From NCBI GenBank assembly GCA_965205595.1, contig CBDBHI010000030.1, positions 372,001 through 436,000 on the forward strand: a stretch of 64,000 nucleotides of DNA. The letters run 5' to 3'. The stretch is from CATQHP01 sp965205595 (GTDB lineage: Bacteria; Acidobacteriota; Terriglobia; Bryobacterales; UBA6623). Of this stretch, positions 10,703-18,866 are shown in pieces; positions within the stretch are counted from its first letter, which is position 1, and the number at the start of each line of letters is the position of its first letter. Made by a program: the position numbers and the translations under genes. The notes under the pieces are model-generated. The model was not told where the DNA came from. It saw nothing but the letters and a program-made list of their open reading frames with translations, and searched no databases.

Positions 10703-11956
10703 ATGGGAGTCGCCGTGCAGCAAGCCGAATCAGTGAGTCTCGATGAGATCGAGAGTTTTCTCGACGGGTGTGGGTCCGTCGAGTTCCAGGCCGGAAGTCG
10801 AGCGGATAAATACGCGCTCGTCGAAGGCGTCCTGAAGAGGCATCATTATGCCGACCAGAAGCGCTCGGTTAAAGGATTGTTGAGACGCTTCCTGAGCAAG
10901 CTAACCGGCTTAAGCCGCGCCCAATTGACTCGCCTCATCGGGCAGTTTTTGCGCGAAAAGTGCGTTCGGCCGACAGCCTATCGAAGGCGCCGCTTCCCCA
11001 CCAAGTACAGCCGCGCCGACATCGTTCTCCTGGCGCATGTCGACCAAGTACAGCAACGTCTCTCCGGGCCGGCGACGCGTCGCATTCTCCAGCGCGAGTT
11101 CCAAATCTACAACCGCAAGGAGTTCGAACGCCTTGCCGAACTGTCGGTGGGACACCTCTACAACTTGCGCAAACGCGCCGTCTACCGGCGACACAGTTTG
11201 CATCTCGACAAGACTCGACCGACACCCGTGGCGATCGGCGAACGCCGCCAACCCGAGCCGCGAGGACGTCCGGGCTACCTGCGCATCGACACCGTGCACT
11301 CGCCCGAACAGGAAGGTGAAAAAGGCGCCTACAGCATCAATGTGGTCGACGAAGTGACGCAGTGGCAGGCCGTCGGCTGCGTCCAACGCATCAACGAAAA
11401 TCACCTCATTCCCTTGCTGGAAGGCCTTTTGGAACAATTTCCATTTATCGTTCGCGGCTTTCACTCCGACAATGGCAGCGAATTCGTCAACCATCAAACC
11501 GCTAAACTGCTCGAGAAGTTGCGAATTGAATTTACGAAGTCTCGCGCGCGCCGTTCGAACGACAATGCCTTGGTCGAAACCAAGAACGGCGCGGTGGTGC
11601 GCAAGTGGATGGGCTACCAGTTTTTGCCCTCGGAAGCGACGCAGGCGATCGACACCTTCTACCGCCAGTGGCTCAACCCGTACTTGAATTTTCATCGCCC
11701 ATGCGCTTTCGCCAGCGAGCGCCGAGACCGCCGCGGCAAGTTGCGCAAGGTGTACGCCGAGTGGAGCACGCCGTGGGAAAAGCTGCTCAGCCTGCCCGCC
11801 GAGCAGCGCGGCCTGCGCGCGGATCGCTCGCTCAAGAAGCTCCAAGCGCGAGCGGACACTTGTTCCGACACCGAGTTTGCCGAGCAACTCGACGCTCAGC
11901 GCAACGAACTGCAACGCGTCTGCAAAGACCTCGCGATCTGCTGGCGCACGCGCTAG
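10703..11956 (+). CDS. IS-A transposase (rve/DDE, lineage 2)
   Basis: 417 residues, full length, starting MGVAVQQAESVSLDE. Same architecture as the other copies: N-terminal DNA-binding region, integrase core with Asp (RIDTVHSP), Asp (HSDNGSEF) and a likely Glu (LVETKNG). It looks identical to the copy at 19115-20368 at the protein level, and differs from lineage 1 only in the first ~180 residues (for example FQAGSRADK against FEGGNRSDK). All catalytic residues are present, so it may be active. Confidence 0.9.
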   Translation: MGVAVQQAESVSLDEIESFLDGCGSVEFQAGSRADKYALVEGVLKRHHYADQKRSVKGLLRRFLSKLTGLSRAQLTRLIGQFLREKCVRPTAYRRRRFPTKYSRADIVLLAHVDQVQQRLSGPATRRILQREFQIYNRKEFERLAELSVGHLYNLRKRAVYRRHSLHLDKTRPTPVAIGERRQPEPRGRPGYLRIDTVHSPEQEGEKGAYSINVVDEVTQWQAVGCVQRINENHLIPLLEGLLEQFPFIVRGFHSDNGSEFVNHQTAKLLEKLRIEFTKSRARRSNDNALVETKNGAVVRKWMGYQFLPSEATQAIDTFYRQWLNPYLNFHRPCAFASERRDRRGKLRKVYAEWSTPWEKLLSLPAEQRGLRADRSLKKLQARADTCSDTEFAEQLDAQRNELQRVCKDLAICWRTR

Positions 11957-11982
11957 ACAACGCCCCGACCCGAGGCGTTGTC
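11956..11982 (+). terminator. Stop-proximal hairpin of IS-A
   Basis: GACAACGCC and GGCGTTGTC form a perfect 9-bp stem with a 9-nt loop, starting at the last base of the transposase stop codon. The same hairpin follows the transposase in all five copies. No T-run follows, so it may protect mRNA or block outside transcription rather than act as a classic intrinsic terminator. Confidence 0.55.
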
Positions 11983-12221
11983 GGCTCCTCCGGCCCACGT
12001 CCGAAGACGGCCGTGGGGTCTCGCCTGGGATGGCTGCAAAGGGGGACTGGGGCTGCCGCCCCTTCCCCCTTATGCAATCCCCCTCACCCCGCCCTACGAA
12101 GCCACAAATAGCTGTAGCCGCCGACCTCAACTCACGCTATAATCCCCCTCAACCCGCAGCTGCTTCGCCTCTCTCCTTCAGGCTCATCTTTCAATTGGAA
12201 AAGAGGCGACGCGATTTAACC

Positions 12222-13949
12222 GGGGTGCGCGACAAGAGAATGATGATTTGCGGGTTCTCTTTTTTTGCGCATTAATCCTTACGTAGCGATACGTTAGGAT
12301 AAGGAGGTGTGTGATGACCGATTCTCTCGTCGCGCTGGAACGTCAACGAAAAGCCATCCTCGCTCGGATTCTCGATCTTGGTGACTTCCACAGCGGTTCG
12401 ATCAGCGCCGTCAGCGGACGCTGCGGCAAACCGTCCTGCCGCTGCCACCAACCCGGCCAGCCCCCGCACGGCCCCAATTACCGCCTGACCAAAAAAGTCA
12501 ACGGCAAAAGCGTGAGTGAGACCTTTTCCTCGCCAGCCGCCCGACGCAAGGCCCAACGCGAAGTCGACACGTTCCAGCGTTTCCGCGAACTGAGTCGGCA
12601 ATTGCTTGAGGTCAACGAACAGATCTGCCGTCTGCGCCCCGTGGAGGAAGACAGCGAGTTGACGCCGCGGGGAAAAAACGGCCGAGGCGATCCAACAAGA
12701 AGTCGCCGCGGAAGTAGGCCGACTGCTACGAGTCGTGTTCGCCGCGCGGCGCAAGTCGGGCGTGCTCGATCTCGGAGCGGTCGAGCAAGCGACGCGCGAC
12801 GCCCTGCATCAAGCCGGAGCGGGGTTGATCGAAACGCTTTTGAACGAAGACGAGCCGGCGGAACCGCGACTGCCTTGCCACTGTGGCGAACAGGCGCGTT
12901 ACGCCGGCAAGCGCTCGAAGAAACTTGTCACCCTGTTGGGCCCGGTCGTCGTCGAACGCGCCTACTATCACTGCAGCCGTTGTGGCGGCGGCTTCGCGCC
13001 GCGCGACCGAGAACTTGCTGTCGAAGCGACGCAGTATTCGCCGGGCGTGCGCCGCATGACGGCGCTGGTCGGCAGTGAAACTTCGTTCGACCGCGGCCGC
13101 GTGTTGCTCGACGAATTGGCCGGAGTGGAGGTAACGGCGAAGGCGGTCGAGCGCGAGCCCGAGGCGATCGGCGACGATATCGCGGCCCTCGAACAGGTCG
13201 AGATCGAGCGCGCCGTGCAGTTGGAACTTCCGGAAATCCGCGCGCCGGAGATTCCGATTCTCTACATCGAGATGGACGGCACGGGCGTGCCGACAACGGC
13301 CGCGGAGACACGAGGGCGCAAGGGCAAGGATGGCGGCGCAATCGAGGACGCCGCCGCTTTCGGCCGACGCATCTGGCGTGAGGCTTGGCGACGGGGCTGG
13401 AGCCGGGCGCGCAAAAAGGTCATCCTCGGCGACGGCGCGGCCTGGATCTGGAATCTTGCGCACCAATACTTTCCCGGAGCGATCGAGATCGTCGATCTGT
13501 TTCACGCCCGCGAGCACCTGTGGGAGTTGGCCGCGAAGCTGTATCCATCAGACGAGAGCCGGCGTCATGGTTGGGTACGGCGCATGCGCAAGAAGCTCGA
13601 CGCGGGACGCATCGCACAACTGGTCGCGTCGTTGCGCGCGATTGAAACCGATGATGCTGAGTTGGCGCATCAAGTGGCGCTGGAGGCGGACTATTTCGAG
13701 CGTCATGCGGGGCGGATGCGGTACGGCGAGTTTCGGCGACAAGGTTTGTTTGTAGGCTCGGGAGTGATCGAGGCCGGCTGCCGCACAGTGATTGCGTCTC
13801 GATTAAAGCGATCGGGCATGTTCTGGAGCCTGCGCGCCGCCCATGCCATCATTGCCCTGCGCTGCTCCCGCCTCTCCAACCACTTCGACGACTACTGGGA
13901 AACTCGCACCAAAGCCGCCTGAACGTCACAATTTTGTCGCACACCCGCC
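12222..13949 (+). mobile_element. ISKra4-family insertion sequence
   Basis: About 1.73 kb. Imperfect inverted ends are seen: left GGGGTGCGCGACAAGA at 12222, right (complement) GCGGGTGTGCGACAAAA ending near 13949. The two-frame transposase lies between. The left neighbour is IS-A copy 3; on the right it abuts an IS256 fragment. No target duplication was identified. Confidence 0.75.
12314..13922 (+). CDS. ISKra4-family transposase in two frames (possible +1 frameshift)
   Basis: The first frame (ATG 12314, good AAGGAGG upstream) gives ~120 residues with SGRCGKPSCRCH, a Cys-rich leader seen before ISKra4-type transposases. The second frame is open from 12663, just after a TGA at 12660, and runs to 13922. 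It holds MDGTGVP (Asp), LGDGAAWIW (Asp) and GSGVIEAGC (Glu), plus the family's RLKRSGMFW and AIIALRC. The frames overlap at GGGGAAAAAAC (12669-12679); joining them needs a +1 (or -2) shift there. Either this is programmed frameshifting, or the second frame is translated separately, or the gene is broken. Family assignment is firm, mode of expression is not. Confidence 0.8.
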
Positions 13950-13957
13950 AATCGGGC

Positions 13958-14056
13958 CGCGTGAATCTGAGCGACCGCAAGCTGCGGGTGGCCAAGCCGC
14001 GCTTGCGCAAACGCTCCGGCGGCGAGGTCGAAGTGCCCGCCTACGAAGCCCTGTGA
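13958..14056 (+). pseudogene. IS256-family transposase fragment
   Basis: Reads VNLSDRKLRVAKPRLRKR then GEVEVPAYEAL and stops. This matches the N-terminal part of IS256-type transposases (NLSERKL...VEKPRLR...EVEIPAYEA). The stop codon TGA (14054-14056) belongs to the left end of IS21 copy A, so the IS21 appears to have inserted into this gene. Its upstream part is cut by the ISKra4 element. Confidence 0.7.
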
Positions 14057-14177
14057 GAACGGCGGAGCGAAACTAGACCATAGAGCGGCGAATCGAAGCT
14101 GCTTTTGGGCGGAGTAAAAGTAGACCGTCCGAGTGGTCCAGCGAACATTCCTGTGGTGTTTGTGGGACACGAGAGGG

Positions 14178-15458
14178 ATGTATCGCGTGGAGCTATACGC
14201 TCAAGTACGGCGCAGTGTCTTTGTCGAAGGGCTCAGTGAGCGCGAGGCCGCCAAACGGTTTGGCCTGGCGCGAGGGACGGTGCGCAAGATGTTGCGCTAC
14301 GCCACTCCGCCGGGCTATCGGCGGCGCCAACCAGCGCAGAGGCCGAAGCTGGATCCCTTCACCGGAATCGTCGATCAGATCCTCAGCGACGATCAGGAAC
14401 GTCCGAAGAAACAACGCCACACCGCAAAACGCATCTTCGACCGCTTGCGCGACGAGTACGATTTCACCGGCGGTTACACGATCGTCAAGGACTATGTTCG
14501 CGACAAGAAGCTCGGCGGGCAAGAGATGTTCGTGCCGCTGGTGCATCCGGCGGGCGATGCCCAGGCCGACTGCGGTGAAGCTCTGGTGGTCATTGACGGC
14601 GTACAGCGCAAGGCGCACTACTTGGTGGTCGATCTGCCGCCTAGCGATGACGCTTTCGTAAAAGCTTTCCCGGCCGCGACGACGGAAGCGTTTTGCGAGG
14701 GGCACAACGCAGCGTTTCGGTACTTCGGCGGCGTGCCACGCAGCATCCTCTACGACAACACGACCTTGGCGCTGGCGAGGATTCTGGGCGACGGCAGGCG
14801 CAAGCGGACCAGGGTGTTCAGTGAACTGCAGTCGCACTATTTATTCTCCGATCGTTTGGGGCGTCCGGGCAAAGGCAACGACAAGGGAAAGGTGGAAGGA
14901 CTGGTCGGTTATGCCCGGCGGAACTTCATGGTGCCGGCGCCAAGGTTTCCAAGCTGGGAAGCGTTCAACGAGCAGCTCGAAGCGCAGTGCCTCAACAATC
15001 GTAAGCGGCGCTTGCGGCGGCACACCGAAACGATTGAGGAACGTTTCAAGCGTGACCGCCAAGCGTTGTTGCCCTTGCCGCCCACGCCCTATGACGCCTG
15101 CGACAAACGCACCACGCGGGTGACGTCGCTGTCATTGGTGCGCTATCGCGCCAACGACTACTCGGTGCCCACACGCTACGGACATCGCCAGGTGTTGCTG
15201 AAAGGCTACGTCGATGAAATCGTGATCTGTTGTGGCAGCGAAGAGATCGCGCGCCACCGGCGCAGTTACGAACGCGAAGAGTTGATCTTCGATCCGCTGC
15301 ATTACCTAGCACTGCTGGAACGCAAGACCAACGCGCTCGATCAAGCGGCCCCGTTGGCGGGCTGGGAGCTGCCCGAACAGTTCCCGTGCTTGAGACGTTT
15401 GCTCGAGGCACGGTTGGGAAAGCCAGGCAAGCGCGAGTACGTGCAGGTATTGCGATGA
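14178..15458 (+). CDS. istA: IS21 transposase IstA, shortened by an in-frame TGA
   Basis: Start ATG 14178 (MYRVELYAQVRR, GAGAGG upstream); 426 residues. N-terminal HTH (LSEREAAKRFGLARGTVRKML), then an integrase core (AQADCGEA, ILYDNTTLAL), and KGKVEGLVGYARRNF carrying the likely Glu. The frame stops at TGA 15456 after EYVQVLR. The same frame then continues open (LEDFRFEHVAAAVRQAC...) to a TAA at 15675 that overlaps the istB start as TAATG. So the ancestral protein was about 73 residues longer. Copy B has the same TGA; the remnant at 23327-23918 does not. Since both copies share the stop, the shortened protein may still transpose. Confidence 0.88.
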   Translation: MYRVELYAQVRRSVFVEGLSEREAAKRFGLARGTVRKMLRYATPPGYRRRQPAQRPKLDPFTGIVDQILSDDQERPKKQRHTAKRIFDRLRDEYDFTGGYTIVKDYVRDKKLGGQEMFVPLVHPAGDAQADCGEALVVIDGVQRKAHYLVVDLPPSDDAFVKAFPAATTEAFCEGHNAAFRYFGGVPRSILYDNTTLALARILGDGRRKRTRVFSELQSHYLFSDRLGRPGKGNDKGKVEGLVGYARRNFMVPAPRFPSWEAFNEQLEAQCLNNRKRRLRRHTETIEERFKRDRQALLPLPPTPYDACDKRTTRVTSLSLVRYRANDYSVPTRYGHRQVLLKGYVDEIVICCGSEEIARHRRSYEREELIFDPLHYLALLERKTNALDQAAPLAGWELPEQFPCLRRLLEARLGKPGKREYVQVLR

Positions 15459-15676
15459 CTGGAGGACTTCCGATTCGAGCACGTTGCCGCGGCGGTGCGC
15501 CAAGCCTGCGAGTTGGGAGCGATTGGCTTGGATGCAGTCAGGCACTTAGTGCTGTGCCGCATCGAGCAACGGCCGCCGCGCTTGGACTTGACGAAGTATC
15601 CGCACCTGCCGGCAGCCCAGGTGGAGCAAACCTCCGCTGCGGACTATTTGGCACTGCCGGCACAAGGAGGGGGGTA

Positions 15677-16438
15677 ATGGCGAGGTCGAAACTTCTGCTC
15701 GAAGCGCATTTGAAAGCGTTGCGGCTGCCAACCTTCCTGCGCGAGTACGACAAACTGGCGCGGCAATGCGCCGCCGAGAGCTTGGATTCGAGGAGCTTCC
15801 CGCAACAACTCTGCGAGCTGGAACTGCTCGACCGTGAACAGCGGGCCACCGAGCGCCGCAGCAAGGCCGCGAAGTTTCCCGTGACCAAGAGTCTGGACAC
15901 TTTCGACTTCCCGTCCTTGCCGGCGTTGAACAAGAAGCTGGTGCTGGAACTGGCGCGCTGTGAGTTTATCGACCGCCGCGAAAACGTGCCGGCACTGGGT
16001 AATTCCGGCACGGGCAAAACGCACATCGGCTTGGCGTTGGGACTGGCGGCTTGTCAGCGCGGCTATCGAACACGCTTCACAACAGCGGCGGCACTGGTCA
16101 ATGAGCTGCTCGAAGCCCGAGATGAACGGCGCTTGCTGCGATGTCAAAAGCAGTTGGCCAAGCAGGATCTGCTGATCGTCGATGAACTGCGCTACGTGCC
16201 GCTATCGAAGACCGGAGCGGAGTTATTGTTCGAAGTGTTTTCCCAGCGCTACGAACAGGGCTCGACGCTGGTCACCTCGAATCTGCCGTTTAACGAATGG
16301 ACGGAGGTCTTCGGCTCCGAGCGGCTGACCGGCGCCCTGCTCGATCGCCTCACGCACCACGTTCATATTCTAGAGCTGAACGGCGAAAGCTTCCGTCTGA
16401 TCCAGAGCAAGAAGAAGCGGGCTCACTCTTTGGGCTGA
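15677..16438 (+). CDS. istB: IS21 helper ATPase IstB
   Basis: 253 residues from ATG 15677 behind a strong AAGGAGGGGGG. The N-terminal helical region is followed by an AAA+ core with Walker A GNSGTGKTH and Walker B LLIVDEL. Known: IstB binds IstA-DNA complexes and directs target choice. This copy has Arg in DELRYVP where IstB proteins nearly always have Gly (copy B has DELGYVP), a change that may impair ATPase function. It keeps the usual NGESFRL near the C-terminus where copy B has NAESFRL. Confidence 0.9.
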   Translation: MARSKLLLEAHLKALRLPTFLREYDKLARQCAAESLDSRSFPQQLCELELLDREQRATERRSKAAKFPVTKSLDTFDFPSLPALNKKLVLELARCEFIDRRENVPALGNSGTGKTHIGLALGLAACQRGYRTRFTTAAALVNELLEARDERRLLRCQKQLAKQDLLIVDELRYVPLSKTGAELLFEVFSQRYEQGSTLVTSNLPFNEWTEVFGSERLTGALLDRLTHHVHILELNGESFRLIQSKKKRAHSLG

Positions 16439-16455
16439 CCCACCGGCCACTCGCC

Positions 16456-16540
16456 CGGTTTTCGTGGGACGGCCTCCACTACGCCTGGGCCGCCCTAAAG
16501 GGCGACCGCAGGCTCCGTTCCAGCCGTCCCACGAAAACCG
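16456..16540 (+). repeat. 18-bp perfect inverted repeat downstream of istB
   Basis: CGGTTTTCGTGGGACGGC (16456-16473) and its exact complement (16523-16540), with a smaller CGCCCT/AGGGCG stem in the loop. It lies between the istB stop and the right end of IS21 copy A; the same structure is in copy B. It could end or insulate transcription, or help define the end. No T-run follows. Confidence 0.75.
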
Positions 16541-16607
16541 CTACCCCTTCACCAACTGGTCTACTTTTGCTCCGCCGAAGTGGTCCAAATTTACTCCGCC
16601 CTTGACA

Positions 16608-17051
16608 GGTCGAATTTTCGAAGCGCGGCACTGCCAGGCCCGCCCGTCTGATTCCATATCGCGATGGCGTCGATCTGGTTGATCAAGCCCAGATCGAAAT
16701 CCATCTCTCCCGGTAGCCCTGACCGATGCCCCCTAAGCTGGCTGGCCTCTGCACAGCCAATTCGGTAGCGACATATCCATCGAACTCGGTTTCTCCGCTA
16801 ACATACTGCGTGGTAAACCCCGACTGGTCGATGGTGCTGTTCAAGTCTCCGACGCCCGCCGCATTCACAAAGGGATCAGGAGCGTGTGTCGAACTGACGG
16901 CGACAGGCTCCACGATCGGACCCGTCGGCAGCACTTGCCCGGACAGCCCGGACAATGTAAACGCAAGGGAAACGGCACCCAACCACAGGCGCGCAAGCAG
17001 GCCTGGTAGGCAGTGCACTCCAAGAGAGTCAAGGCTGCGGTCTGTATGCAT
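16608..17051 (-). pseudogene. Secreted, discoidin-like (PEP-CTERM-type) protein, N-terminal remnant
   Basis: Starts at 17051 with a signal-peptide-like stretch (LWLGAVSLAFTLSGLSGQV), then continues NSTIDQSGFTTQYVSGETEF. Near 16690 the frame shifts: the protein-like continuation FDLGLINQIDAIAIWNQTG is one frame off and resembles the FDLGSxxxIDxLALWNQ strand of discoidin-type domains in exported PEP-CTERM proteins. It is then cut by the right end of IS21 copy A at 16607. Read as a truncated and frameshifted gene. The family call is tentative. Confidence 0.55.
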
Positions 17052-17805
17052 GCGATAGATTCCTTAATCAGCCGCAGTCAATGCGAGCGCGCGCACGTCC
17101 CCAGGCCAAACGTCCAGACGAGGTTATGCCCCTGTAAAAGTTTAGTTCAAGCCCAGGGTCACCGATGAAACCGAATTACCCATACTGTTGCAGCCGCCCG
17201 CTGCATCCCGGTTGAATCCGGTTCGTGGTGGGAAAGGCGTTTGAACGAAGCCTGACGGCAGACGCTTCGCGTCTTAGGATTTGGCAGGGCAATCGCAATG
17301 TCGACAGTCGAGAAGATCGATGTCGCACGAGGCCTGGATGCAAGATTCAGTTCCTCAGGTCAAGGCAATTCAGACGCGAATCATACAAACCACTCTAAAG
17401 AGCAATTGCCCTGCCAAATCGGGCGGGCTTCCTTCAAACGGTTGTACAGCAAGCGACTAGATCTGCCCGAGTGCGAGGCTCTTTCGGTCCGGTCGCCTGC
17501 GGTACAACACTCGGGTTTCCCACCAACAATCTGCAGCCAGCGCAGCCGCAAGCCTGCAATCTCTGGTGCACTTCCCTGCACCGCTCGCACTAATCGGCGA
17601 ATGGAGAGAAAAGGAACCCTTTTGTCCCATCCCCCTATCGAGCTACCATGACCTCCGTGTCGGATGAGCAGGTCAGCAAGACAGACGAATACAAAGAGAC
17701 GATGGAGTGGGGATTCCGCTGATGGTGATCAGGTCGGAGCGCAGCGACGCTGGAGTGTTTATCATTCCCGAAGTGATCGGCATGGGTCAAGGGTAAAGGG
17801 CATCA
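17052..17805. other. Gene-free stretch with a degenerate inverted repeat
   Basis: No convincing gene. Contains the inverted repeat listed at 17238-17441 and a 23-bp sequence at 17172-17194 that recurs with two changes at 27191-27213 (core GAATTACCCATACTGTTGCA). Likely remnants of small mobile DNA between the secreted-protein remnant and the IstB cassette. Confidence 0.5.
17238..17441. repeat. Degenerate inverted repeat, about 204 bp (possible MITE or dead IS)
   Basis: The arms share CGTTTGAA-GAAGCC at the outside and GATTTGGCAGGGCAAT further in (17278-17293 and 17405-17420, with one mismatch when extended to GC), with a spacer difference between the blocks. Nothing coding lies between. This looks like a small non-autonomous element or the fused ends of a deleted one; no related full element is in the window. 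Confidence 0.55.
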
Positions 17806-18546
17806 TCATCTCGTTTCTCCTTGTTTTGAGGCCGTTAGGCGTGGGGTTGCCGGCGCAAAGTTTGCGTGACCAACTTGGTCGGCGGCGGATTGTCTCCAGC
17901 GTTGTTCGAATTGGTCGACTTGACGGGCCAGGTGCCGCCAGTAACGGTCGGAGACCGACAGCTCCGTGACCTCGGCAAGCAGACGCGTGAAGTAGCGCAA
18001 GCTGGAGATCAATGGCGCTGTGGGATGGTTCAGCAGAGCGACGTACTTACGGGCGCAGCCGAGCAGATAGGCGCGTTCGATCCGCTCAAGCGGCACGCGG
18101 CGCTGATGCCATTCGGCGGCGAGCCGCTCATCCGCCGGTCCGAACGTCGCTTGTACGCAGGAACGGCTGAGGAATAACTTGCGGACTTGCTCGACGTAGT
18201 TGGCTTGGCTGTTCGATGTCGTTTCGGCAGTCTGCTTGTAATAGGGCCAGAAGCGATCGGCGATCTCGATCGAGCCCATCCGGTGTTGGTTGGGCGCGGG
18301 TTGCACTTGGCAGACCCTCTCGAGTCGAAGCTCGCGCAAGTAGCTCGTGAGCGAGCGCGGACTCTTGCCCAGCCGACAAGCCAAGTCGCCGTGCCGGAAA
18401 CGCAGCCGAGCACTGCGGCGATCAGCGTGGAGGCAGACCCAGACGAATAGCTTGAAGGCGCCGTCGGAGAGCAGTGCCAGAGCTTGTTCGATCTCGCGAC
18501 CGGCGGCAAAGAAGCCGGTAGAGCGCTTGAGAGTGAGAGGACTCAT
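17806..18546 (-). CDS. Winged-helix-like protein paired with an IstB-like ATPase
   Basis: 246 residues from ATG 18546. The start overlaps the stop of the IstB-like gene as ATGA, so the two are coupled. The N-terminal part (LSDGAFKLFVWVCLHADR, DLACRLGKSPRSLTSYLREL) has the look of a winged helix-turn-helix like those of replication-initiator or RepA-type proteins. No catalytic residues recognised. Known pattern: an initiator-like HTH protein beside a DnaC/IstB-like ATPase. Inferred role: DNA-binding partner of that ATPase in a mobile or replication cassette. Since its partner is split by IS-A, the cassette is probably dead. Confidence 0.6.
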   Translation of the reverse strand: MSPLTLKRSTGFFAAGREIEQALALLSDGAFKLFVWVCLHADRRSARLRFRHGDLACRLGKSPRSLTSYLRELRLERVCQVQPAPNQHRMGSIEIADRFWPYYKQTAETTSNSQANYVEQVRKLFLSRSCVQATFGPADERLAAEWHQRRVPLERIERAYLLGCARKYVALLNHPTAPLISSLRYFTRLLAEVTELSVSDRYWRHLARQVDQFEQRWRQSAADQVGHANFAPATPRLTASKQGETR

Positions 18547-18866
18547 GTCCGCGCCTCCTCGTCGGGTGAGGTTGTACGAGCGCGCTTCTTGCGTAACGAT
18601 TCGCCTTCGAGTTCGATGCGGTGGGCGTTGTGCACGAGCCGATCGAGGATGCTGTCGGCTAGGGTGGGGTCGCCGATCTGAGCGTGCCACTTGGCGATGG
18701 GCAGTTGACTGGTCAAGATCGTCGAGCGGCGTTGATAACGGTCGTCGCAAACCTCGAGGAAGTCGCGGCGTTCGACCTCGTTCATCGGCGCCATGGCCCA
18801 GTCGTCGACGATCAACACGTCGAGGCGGGCGAGCCGCAGCAGTCGACGCGGCAGGCTGCCGTCGGC

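Larger units (their letters stand above)
10597..12205 (+). mobile_element. IS-A copy 3
   Basis: Complete element of about 1609 bp. The left end carries two tandem versions of the terminal motif (CAATACAAGATGAGCCTGAA then CAACACAAGATGAGCCTGGA); the right end carries one. Transposase 5' half is lineage 2 with the tail type shared with copies 2 and 4. Flanks ACTAAC and GCGACG do not match, so no target duplication. Only 16 bp separate its right end from the ISKra4-type element. Confidence 0.92.
14054..16607 (+). mobile_element. IS21-family element, copy A
   Basis: 2554 bp, the same length as copy B at 41891-44444. Ends TGAGAACGGCGGAG and (complement) TGTCAAGGGCGGAG form inverted repeats. Subterminal repeats of the GGCGGAGnnAAAnTAGACC type occur inside both ends, as is usual for IS21. 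Carries istA and istB. Flanks CCCTG and GGTCG do not form a duplication. It interrupts an IS256 remnant on the left and a secreted-protein gene remnant on the right. Confidence 0.92.
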
